Below are positions 7,681 to 14,335 of a DNA stretch of 14,335 nt, piece after piece (position 1 is the stretch's first letter; each line of letters starts with the position of its first letter). The notes under the pieces were generated by a model. That model was not told the origin of the DNA. It did not search any database and saw only the letters and a list, made by a program, of their open reading frames with translations. The DNA is taken from assembly GCA_022836615.1 (NCBI GenBank), contig MU405509.1, positions 1 to 14,335 on the forward strand, in the 5' to 3' direction. The position numbers and the translations under genes are program-made. Source of the stretch: Annulohypoxylon bovei var. microspora. Its lineage: Eukaryota > Ascomycota > Sordariomycetes > Xylariales > Hypoxylaceae.

Positions 7681-9165
7681 ATGGATATCTTCAATACAAC
7701 CATAACATCATTGCAACTTCTGTACGGTTTCATCGATGCTTGTGCCGGCTTTCCCGGCGATGCGAAATCTCTCTCTATAAGATTGCGCCGTGATATACGG
7801 GTTCTTCAAAACGTCCAAGCCTTCTTTCAGGCCCGCCAGACATCGAGTAACTCGACAGAGACCGGGCTCACGCCAGAAGACGAGGAGTTGCTGGGAAATC
7901 TTTCAAAGCATCTCGACGAATTGATTAGCAAGGCTCTTTCTATGGAAGGGATCTTGAGGGTTCATGACGGCTGGAAGAAGCATGCTAAGCAACTATCGTG
8001 GTGGCACTACGGCCCAAAAGTACGAAAGCTCCAGCAAGAACTTCATGAATGGGCTGAGAATTTTGATGCCCGTCTCATATCGCTACCTAGGGGTACAGAA
8101 ACTGTCATCAACTTCGCCGACGACGGAAAACCAGCGATTGTGGCAACAAAAGAGCGGATCGAAGGCGTCCTAGCTGAGATGTATTCTCAAACTAAAGCAT
8201 CGGTTAGAATGAGTAAATTGCGCATTAATGACCACGGGAATCGCATCAACTTTGGTGCTTTCTCCACTCTACTTCGATGCAGTGCGACGTTCGACGGTGC
8301 TCCGGTACTTCTTGAATTCCGACCTTACGATTCACTTCTTCTGGAGTCAGGCAATGAAGACCTTCTTGAAGAGCTCTCCCTTGACCAAATGAAACTAGCA
8401 TATATTCTGAGCAATGTTCAAAGTAGTGGTCTCGGCCTTCCCCGATGCATTGGGTTTTTTGAGGTACTCGACAACATTTGGCCATCATTCGTGCATATAT
8501 ACGAAATGCCGCGGCAACCACCAGAACGGGAGAATATTCCAAGTCTCCTTGATATTATGGACGAAGCCAGATTTTCCCCTAGCAAAGGTCAATCAGGTCC
8601 TCATCACTCCCTCTCTGAACGATTCTCTTTTGCTCGAAAACTGTCCACTGCCTTGCTGTTGGTTCATTCCGCAGGCTGGGTTCATGAATCAATATCTTCT
8701 GAGAATATATTGGTCCTTGAGCAATTTTCTGGACCCGCGGGCAAAGCATTACCGTCTAATTTAGGCAATCCTTTATTTGTCGGCTTCCATGCATCCCGAC
8801 CCGATACTGCAGACACAACACCTTCGTATTCCAAGACTAATCCATTAATCTACCACCATCCGCACCGAATTTTAAATCATAATCACCCCCAAAAATTCGT
8901 TCGTGCCTACGATGTGTATAGTCTTGGCGTTGTATTGTTGGAACTTGGTCTCTTACGCTCGCTAAGCAACGAGGTCGATACACTCCCAACAGAGCAAATA
9001 CCTGTTTATTTGCAAGATCTTTCTAAATCCGTGAACATCATTATGGGTGACACATACTCATCTGTCGTGCAATGGTGTCTAGCTCGGGGTGAAGAGGACT
9101 TGCCTGTTAATAAGTTTTTCAAAGCGGTGGTGGAGAAACTAGAGGGCCTCTCAAGTATTGTGTAA
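7681..9165 (+). CDS. HeLo-like N-terminus plus pseudokinase protein (MLKL-like architecture)
   Basis: This intronless 494-residue frame starts at the ATG right after a T-rich leader. Residues 1 to about 135 are predicted helical, with an N-terminal MDIFNTTITSLQLL segment, a basic RLRRDIRVLQ helix and a W-rich WWHYGPKVRKLQQE stretch ending in RLISLP. This pattern fits HeLo/HELL-type domains of fungal incompatibility and cell-death proteins, which insert into membranes. Residues about 190-490 have a kinase-like layout without catalytic residues: the beta-3 Lys position appears to be Glu (VLLEF, about 212), HRD is H335-E-S337, the following Lys is Ser339, Asn342 remains, and the DFG site reads GFH (368-370). 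DVYSLGVVLLELG at 411-423 matches the kinase F-helix region. The segment 375-388 holds many Ser/Thr residues. Likely membrane-acting, controlled by the pseudokinase; the activator is unknown. The alternative name for such C-terminal regions is a fungal domain of unknown function. Architecture is secure to me; function is inference. Confidence 0.82.
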   Translation: MDIFNTTITSLQLLYGFIDACAGFPGDAKSLSIRLRRDIRVLQNVQAFFQARQTSSNSTETGLTPEDEELLGNLSKHLDELISKALSMEGILRVHDGWKKHAKQLSWWHYGPKVRKLQQELHEWAENFDARLISLPRGTETVINFADDGKPAIVATKERIEGVLAEMYSQTKASVRMSKLRINDHGNRINFGAFSTLLRCSATFDGAPVLLEFRPYDSLLLESGNEDLLEELSLDQMKLAYILSNVQSSGLGLPRCIGFFEVLDNIWPSFVHIYEMPRQPPERENIPSLLDIMDEARFSPSKGQSGPHHSLSERFSFARKLSTALLLVHSAGWVHESISSENILVLEQFSGPAGKALPSNLGNPLFVGFHASRPDTADTTPSYSKTNPLIYHHPHRILNHNHPQKFVRAYDVYSLGVVLLELGLLRSLSNEVDTLPTEQIPVYLQDLSKSVNIIMGDTYSSVVQWCLARGEEDLPVNKFFKAVVEKLEGLSSIV

Positions 9166-10879
9166 TGAAAGCACGAGTCGGCATAGTTCTCCTAATGGGA
9201 TATGGATGTCCGAGCTCTCGAAGGCGATAGATACCTAGTAATAAGATGTTGTATTTCTTATGTCAATCTAAAACGAGAAATCCATTTTTTACCTTAAATC
9301 ACGTAAACACTCCCACAAAGGTTATTATGTCACTAACCTTAGGATTTTTTTCTCTAAACTGGAAAATTAACTCCGTTACCTCCGAAAAAGGCGGCGTCCT
9401 AGTTATCGCGGTAATCCCGAAACCCCTACCCCGTTAGCTCTAAAGGGCAGATATGTCCACAGCGGTTGATAAGTTGAGTGCATCCTTTCGGGGGGTCAAA
9501 CCTTTTAACTAATCACATTTACAGATGAGGTGGTCCGGACTGATTACCTAAGGCGCTTACCTAACCTACCTAATTAACTTCTTTCAGTTCAGTCCAACAC
9601 AGGTCAGGTCGGGTTTTTCATATAAGTAAAAAAGGACCATTAATCTAAGTGACTAAGCAACCCCTGAGAAGGTGACCAAGGCATTAGAAAGGTGGCTAGA
9701 CCGGTGGTTACGGGTGGCTAAACAGGAGGCTTAACGGGTGGGTTCAACGAGGGGTGTAGCTTAACGGCTGGGCGAACCACCAGCCGGATGAGAAAAAAAG
9801 CCGAAAGCGGGAGATCGACGAATCGAATGATGGAACTCCGGGAGGTGGTCCGACCTAGTCGGCGAGTTGGTCTCAGCAGCTGAATCCCCCAAGTATGTGG
9901 CGCTGCTGCGAGAAACCACGACCAGGCCAAAGGGGGGAAATAGAAATGACATCTTCATAGATCCTATTCTTTATAGGATCAACATAAAGATCTTTCATTT
10001 CGGCTCATAGAATCTCATATTATCTCATAATATATCAAGGCATATTACGTCCCAAACCCAGTATTTCAAACCAGTTTCTGGCAATTGGTTGACCTCGTGA
10101 TTTGGGAAGTACCTAGGACCTAGGTACCGAAGCTAACCTCCAGACTGAAAGCCTCGCGACCCCGATCTAACACTATGAATGTTTTGCTTCAATATGAGGA
10201 CTGTGGAAAAATCGCTGGCGGTTCGCAGAGTGTTCTCTAGTAATAAAGAATTAACCACTAAGAACTTCTGGTACTCTTCACACTCGCGTATTAGTAATAA
10301 GCCTCCACCGGCGACCGGGGAGATAGAGAATAGATTGAGGATAAGGCGAAGCACGATCGATATTACTGATAAAATAAAATTACAGATGCTTCAGATCGTC
10401 AATAAATTTTTAGTACAGTTCCTCCCGTCCCCTTGACTTGTAACGGTGACTGTCTAACTAACGTACCTCCTTCTAAACGTAAAAGTCTAAGATCCCGAGG
10501 TTAAACGGTAATGAGTAAGGTGAGGAGGTTAGAATATATCGATCTAAGTCTCGTTAACCTAGCCGCAAACCGGAGCATATGTGTTGAAGCACTGAGCCGT
10601 CTTTGGGTCACTAACGGCATGTTTATGGATGATAGCTCATATATGATGAGTATTACTCATCGACGATCATCAGGAGTGGCATATCAGCTGTTCAAGACAG
10701 ACAAAGAACAGAATGTTCTGAATCATCACCAACGGGTCCTACGTAGAATATAAGTAGGGGCTCATATCCTTCTAAGTGTACCTGATCTCTCCGCATCTAT
10801 CACTCCAACCTTACAGGACAAACTCACATCAGCATAAAGTTACCAGTTTCCCCCTCATCTAAGTTTCGAAGAGACCACC
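9166..10879. other. Gene-poor region with possible broken retroelement and PC4 gene leader
   Basis: After the 3' end of the pseudokinase gene, the stretch 9660-9960 is G-rich and coding-like but interrupted. One plus-strand frame reads KKSRKREIDESNDGTP before a stop, and an overlapping frame continues with SAAESPKYVALLRE to a stop at about 10011. It is followed by an AT-rich stretch (9955-10060) with a perfect hairpin and LTR-like CTCATA repeats. The frames 10179-10436 and 10511-10753 have no recognisable domain, and I do not call them genes. The last 100 bases before 10880 are rich in C, A and T and probably form the leader of the PC4 gene. A palindromic pair, CCTAGG and CCTAGG, lies at 10111-10125. 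Confidence 0.35.
9960..9980. repeat. Perfect hairpin GATCCTAT/ATAGGATC
   Basis: Eight-base arms (9960-9967 and 9973-9980) flank a five-base loop. It is followed by CTCATAGAATCTCATATTATCTCATAA-type direct repeats, a texture I associate with LTRs of fungal retrotransposons, although the LTR ends cannot be defined here. Confidence 0.5.
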
Positions 10880-11218
10880 ATGTCAAACACGCCGGAGAAC
10901 ATCATGAATCCCGAGTCCAGAAGCCTTTCTGAGGAACCTATCCCAAACGGAAATACCACCCCGAGCCCTTGGCGCAAAGAACTATTCCAACCTAACTGGC
11001 CAACCAAGTACATTAAAAAACAGCGATACGTGGTTGTTCAGAAGTTCCAAGACGAGATACGGATCGACATTAGACCATGGTATCGTAGGGACGGCGGGCT
11101 CATACCAACCAAGCAGGGCATCTCCTTGACCGAGAAGGAATTTGGTTATTTGATTAGCTTGGTCCCTGAAATCGGGACAGAGATCAGGGAGATGAGGGCG
11201 AGGACTAAACCAAATTGA
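10880..11218 (+). CDS. PC4/Sub1-type transcriptional coactivator domain protein
   Basis: This 112-residue protein starts at an ATG in an excellent ACCACCATGTC context. Residues 1-40 are polar and Ser/Pro/Asn-rich. Residues about 48-102 match the PC4 fold: beta strands YVVVQKF and IRIDIRPWY, the PTKQGISLT strand-turn, then a helix (EKEFGYLISLVPEI). PC4/Sub1 proteins bind single-stranded or melted DNA through the beta sheet and dimerise through the helix; they act with RNA polymerase II in initiation and related steps. The size is close to that of animal PC4 and much shorter than yeast Sub1, so it is a minimal form. No intron is needed. It converges with the SDR gene. It may be an accessory paralogue rather than the housekeeping Sub1 of the genome; the sequence cannot decide this. 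Confidence 0.85.
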   Translation: MSNTPENIMNPESRSLSEEPIPNGNTTPSPWRKELFQPNWPTKYIKKQRYVVVQKFQDEIRIDIRPWYRRDGGLIPTKQGISLTEKEFGYLISLVPEIGTEIREMRARTKPN

Positions 11219-11692
11219 ACTAGGTAATCTTTGCGAATTAGTTCTACGACACTCGTGACGATAGGCTTATTCAACATATGCATAGATTATCGTTGCGTCG
11301 ATGGGGATTATATCATAGGAAGGTCAGATTGAATAGAGTTTGAAACACAGATGAATGCGACATTAGTCTAGTAGTTTAGAAGTCATTCGTTACTCTCAAT
11401 AAACTTGGGCTTCACCAGGAAGTCCAATTTTAGAACCGCCTAACAACTTCTGCATATGTACTTGAAAATTACCTACCTACTACTAGGTAGGCAGTCTAGA
11501 GTTTGGATCTCGTTTCCTGATTCTATCATCTACTCCGTAGCACGTAAACCCATAGCGTAATCTTAGAAAGGGGGGTAAAGGGTTCTAGAAAGACGAGCAA
11601 CAGCATAAGGGTATAAGTTCCACAGCAATCCAGGCCATAACGCAAAGCACATCGTCCCTATCGATGCACCAGGTGGAGTTTGTTCCCCTTAA
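11219..11692. other. Intergenic region between convergent PC4 and SDR genes
   Basis: This 474-base stretch should hold both 3' ends. It contains an AATAAA (11399-11404, plus strand), a possible polyadenylation signal for the PC4 gene though rather distant, and a TACCTACCTACTACTAGGTAGG palindrome-like cluster near 11470-11491. I see no gene in it. Confidence 0.4.
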
Positions 11693-12538
11693 TCATAGTC
11701 GAATCCTGCCAAAGCTCATTAGCACCAGTCCCCGAACTCTTGCCGAAGGAAAACTCACCAGCATGCCCTCCCAGCCAAACCACGACAAGATCCACGCGAC
11801 CGTGACCAAGCCGCCGCGCCAAATATTCAGCTTCGGCTTCGGCTTCAGCAGGTCGCCGACGACCTGCCTGGCGTACACGTCCGCGTCGATGTACCTTGCG
11901 CCGCTGAGGAACTCGCGGTTCTCGATGTTCTGGGCCGTGGGGCGGTACCAGCTGCCCTCAGGCAGGCGCGTAGGCGCGTTCTCGAAGAGGCGCGAGCGCA
12001 CGCTGCCGGTGACAAGAGTGGTAAACTTGACCCCCAGGGGCGCGAGCTCGACGCGCAGGGTGCGCGCGACGGCGTGCACGGCCGCCTTGGACGCGTTGTA
12101 CGCGACCTGGAACGGCGGGCAGAAGACCTCGCACACGCTGCCGACGGTGGCCACCGTGCCGCGGGCCTCGACGAGCAGCGGCAGGAAGCCGTGGGTCACG
12201 GCCAGCACCGCCACGACGTTGGTCTCCATCACGCACCGCAGGTCCGCGACCTCGGAGTCCGCGAACGGCATCACGTGGTTCACGCCCGCGTTGTTGACGA
12301 GGAAGTCAAGGGTCCCGCCGCTGGCTTCCTGCACGGCCGCCACGGCCGCCGCGATCGACGCGTCCGAGTTGACGTCGAGCTCCAGCGTCTGGATGCCCTG
12401 CTTGGAGAGCGTCTGCATCTTACTGGTGTCGCGGGCCGTCGCGAAGACCTGGCATCCCCGGGCTTGGAACTCAGAGGCAAGGGCCGCGCCGATGCCGCCT
12501 TCGCTACAGCCTGTGATTAGGACGGATTTGGGAGGCAT
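11693..12538 (-). CDS. Classical short-chain dehydrogenase/reductase, AYR1-like
   Basis: This single-exon 281-residue protein is a Rossmann-fold NAD(P)(H) oxidoreductase. The cofactor motif is T9-G-C-S-E-G-G-I-G17; NNAG is at 82-85; the catalytic tetrad is Asn107, Ser134, Tyr147 and Lys151, with the usual 13-residue Ser-Tyr spacing. ARDTSKM after the second strand, with Arg36, suggests NADPH preference. The ITGCSEGGIG start and overall length resemble fungal 1-acyldihydroxyacetone-phosphate reductase (AYR1) relatives, which act in lipid-precursor synthesis, but many relatives have other substrates, so the substrate is unproven. The C-terminal 50 residues include a hydrophobic stretch (LVTVAWILSWFGW) that may associate with membranes. 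The gene is much richer in G and C, especially at third codon positions, than its neighbours. Long open frames on the opposite strand are shadows of this bias. Confidence 0.93.
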   Translation of the reverse strand: MPPKSVLITGCSEGGIGAALASEFQARGCQVFATARDTSKMQTLSKQGIQTLELDVNSDASIAAAVAAVQEASGGTLDFLVNNAGVNHVMPFADSEVADLRCVMETNVVAVLAVTHGFLPLLVEARGTVATVGSVCEVFCPPFQVAYNASKAAVHAVARTLRVELAPLGVKFTTLVTGSVRSRLFENAPTRLPEGSWYRPTAQNIENREFLSGARYIDADVYARQVVGDLLKPKPKLNIWRGGLVTVAWILSWFGWEGMLVSFPSARVRGLVLMSFGRIRL

Positions 12539-13199
12539 TTTTAGGACGATGATAGGTTAATAGGATAGAAATAGATCACTTTGTCCACGAATTATAAAGC
12601 GAATTTTGTCCCAGTGCCGTGGTTGCAGAGAGAACGAGCTTCGCTATTGCGGGGGTGGGTACGGTGGGCGGTGTGACTAGACCGGGGTACCGGGGTTATG
12701 TTATCGAACAGGGGTAAAAAGGGGTAAGTTTCAAAGAGTTCGAGGTCATAGATTTTTAAAGTCAAAGCTCTGCTACGGATCGAACCGAGATATTTTTTTT
12801 TTTTTTTTTTTTTTGAAATCATCGTGTATTTAGAAACGTGCAACTAGCTAAGTACCTAGTTAAGCAGCTCTAGCTGTATCTTGAGTTTTTTAGATCGACG
12901 AAAACCATCGCCCTTCCCAAATTCATTCGACATCGCCTTCACCGCATTCATCGTAAGATTAAAGGAGTTTTTGCGGAAAATGTGCTATGAACATCTACAC
13001 CTTTAGCATCATATCCTACTTTGAGTGAAATATGTAGAGGTGAGAAGCACCTAGCAAATTATCAAGTCGACTGAAACTATGAACATTAGTTACATGAGAT
13101 TTCCGATCTAAATAAAGTCAGAAAAGGGGGGACGTTACCTTAGCCATTGCGAATGGTGCCATCATAAGGTAACGCAGCTTTGAAATGCGTGTGAGTACT
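12539..13199. other. SDR promoter region and 3' end of the MYND gene
   Basis: This 661-base stretch upstream of the SDR start contains G-rich runs (GGGGTACCGGGG near 12684, GGGGTAAAAAGGGGTAA near 12712) and a homopolymer of 22 T. No coding region or RNA gene is recognisable. Confidence 0.4.
12793..12814. repeat. Poly(T) run of 22
   Basis: This is an uninterrupted T tract about 255 bases upstream of the SDR start. On the SDR sense strand it is poly(A). Such tracts often exclude nucleosomes in fungal promoters, but it could equally be a retroposition scar or sequencing-length artefact. Confidence 0.9.
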
Positions 13200-13793
13200 C
13201 TAATAGTCATCAGGGACGTCAGGCCAGTCTAACTCGAAGGAAAGTGGCGAAACTGAATGATAAATTGCCCGAAAATCCGCAAGAGTTGCATCCACGAAAC
13301 GAGACATGTGTTTTCCAGGCGGTCCATTCTCATCCACGGAGCCGACGATAAGGAGTGGGCGATCTTTGCCCGGAGCCAAGTCATTGGGAAAGAAAGTTAC
13401 TGATTGATGCGGCTCCTTCTTCCTAATGGATCCCCAAAAGTGCGGCTTGATCTTAATAGGGCTGTCTCTCCCAAAAATAGCTCGAATCGCTTGGGCTTTG
13501 GGAATGTCGCGTGGACCTAACGGATGATCGAGATTGGGAAAGTACTCAACCCAGACGAACTCATAAGTGTCTTTGTTATCTGGGAAGTAGATGGCTTTCA
13601 AGTGAAAAGGAGATGGACGTTTCGACCCAGCCTCAGAATCGGCCTCGGCGATCTTGCATAGTTTCTTGTGAGAACTCCAATCCATTCGTTGGCATTCCTT
13701 GGAACAGTAGCAGCAACTCTTGCATACGGCACAGAGTTTACCACCATCCTTGCAGCACACAGCACAAAGCTCCAAGGAAGACATCGTAGACAT
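13200..13793 (-). CDS. MYND zinc-finger protein
   Basis: This 197-residue protein starts at the ATG at 13793; a second ATG three codons later (13784) is an alternative. The N-terminal MYND finger uses Cys10, Cys13, Cys21, Cys24, Cys30, Cys34, His42 and Cys46 in the usual C-x2-C-x7-C-x2-C-x5-C-x3-C-x7-H-x3-C order, and includes the typical YCSKECQ and DWSSHKKLC strings. MYND fingers bind two zinc ions and usually mediate protein-protein contacts. The remaining 150 residues (rich in aromatic residues, with FVWVEYFP and a LDHPLGPRD string) do not show a SET domain or another fold I can name. Similar MYND-plus-short-domain proteins are numerous in filamentous ascomycetes. No intron is needed. It is not obviously connected with the neighbouring SDR gene. 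Confidence 0.85.
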   Translation of the reverse strand: MSTMSSLELCAVCCKDGGKLCAVCKSCCYCSKECQRMDWSSHKKLCKIAEADSEAGSKRPSPFHLKAIYFPDNKDTYEFVWVEYFPNLDHPLGPRDIPKAQAIRAIFGRDSPIKIKPHFWGSIRKKEPHQSVTFFPNDLAPGKDRPLLIVGSVDENGPPGKHMSRFVDATLADFRAIYHSVSPLSFELDWPDVPDDY

Positions 13794-14335
13794 CGCTGTT
13801 GTAGAGATGTTGATAACCTTAAAATGTTGTAAGTGTAAAGTAGAATATTTATGTGGTACGATTTAGAGGTTGAGATTCAACGGCAAAATGCAAGATACCT
13901 AGACAGAAAATAAACTTGGAAGTTTGGATGCCTTAGTAGTGGCCGCTCCTGCCTTCTCATGGCAGCTTCTATGTATCTTTGGCAACGGCTACCTACATGT
14001 AGGTGGGGATACGACCTAACCTAGTAAGTACCTACCTACCTATTTATGTCAGAAGCAAGAGGTATGTATGAGTAAAGGAAGGTACCTCTTGAATTTGAAC
14101 AAGATAATTACCTAATATGTAGATATTTGCTAGCAAATTCTACTTCATGCAATCCTGTTTGCATGGTTACCTGATAAGTACCAACAAGAGACAACTTTTA
14201 ACTTCTAGAAAAGCGCGTTTGATCTACCACGTATCCTATAATCAGTGCTCGGAACCACCACACCAACTACACCAAGGCCTGAGTGTAGTTGGTTTGTTAC
14301 GTAATCACGAAAACCTCAGTTGGGTTGGTGTGGTT
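13794..14335. other. MYND promoter region and window edge
   Basis: The upstream region of the MYND gene contains CATAAATATTC (minus strand, about 13844-13854), a possible TATA element some 50 bases upstream of the ATG. Further right lie TACCTACCTACC repeats (14029-14041), GGTACC near 14081, and the inverted repeats at the edge. I see no gene here. Confidence 0.35.
14257..14334. repeat. Nested inverted repeats at the window edge
   Basis: ACCACACCAAC at 14257-14267 is matched by its reverse complement GTTGGTGTGGT at 14324-14334. Inside it, CCAACTACAC (14263-14272) pairs with GTGTAGTTGG (14283-14292) around a ten-base loop. The arms reach the edge of the window, so the structure could continue and could be a MITE end or a transposon terminal repeat. 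Confidence 0.55.

Noticed and set aside
10179..10753. Two unassigned plus-strand frames (10179-10436 and 10511-10753) upstream of the PC4 gene
   Set aside because: Neither resembles a known family, and I found no convincing splice sites joining them to each other or to PC4. Real small genes cannot be fully excluded.
11664..12560. 298-residue and 148-residue plus-strand frames opposite the SDR gene
   Set aside because: They are antisense by-products of GC-rich codons; the minus strand has complete SDR motifs.
12720..12814. tRNA-like B-box (GGTTCGATCC on the minus strand, 12777-12786) beside a T-run
   Set aside because: No T-stem pairing around it, no A box or cloverleaf at the right distance on either strand; not a tRNA, and not a convincing SINE.

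Overview
The window looks like nuclear DNA of a filamentous ascomycete (Pezizomycotina, probably Sordariomycetes). The signs are short GT-AG introns (56-67 bp), ATG contexts such as ACCATGT and ATCATGG, protein families typical of these fungi (HeLo-like/pseudokinase proteins, MYND-finger proteins, an AYR1-like short-chain reductase), long AT-rich spacers, transposon relics and many scattered TACCTAGGTA-type palindromes. Species and clade are inferred from sequence style only.

Layout. (1) 9-953 is a repeat-rich element with terminal inverted repeats, flanked by TA on both sides and without a transposase gene: a probable non-autonomous DNA transposon. (2) 1427-3380 (+) is a 628-residue protein kinase with an extra N-terminal beta-type module and a DFD in place of DFG. 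(3) 5068-6431 (-) is a 435-residue related kinase with complete catalytic motifs. Both kinases carry one phase-0 intron at the same place in the kinase fold. (4) 7130-7476 holds a 214-bp MITE-like element and a truncated relative, inside the divergent promoter region between kinase 2 and the next gene. (5) 7681-9165 (+) encodes a 494-residue protein with a HeLo-like helical N-terminus and a catalytically dead kinase-like domain, the same architecture as the animal necroptosis executioner MLKL. (6) 9166-10879 is a gene-poor stretch with a possible broken retroelement. (7) 10880-11218 (+) is a 112-residue PC4/Sub1-type protein. (8) 11693-12538 (-) is a GC-rich classical short-chain dehydrogenase/reductase. 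(9) 13200-13793 (-) is a MYND zinc-finger protein. (10) The right edge carries nested inverted repeats cut by the window boundary.

The most interesting reading is that the two kinases and the HeLo-like pseudokinase form a regulated cell-death or self/non-self recognition module, in which an active kinase switches a membrane-active executioner by phosphorylating its pseudokinase domain, as RIPK3 does to MLKL. The sequence shows the domains, the intact or lost catalytic residues and the gene proximity. The functional link is inference. PC4, SDR and MYND genes show no evident link to this module.
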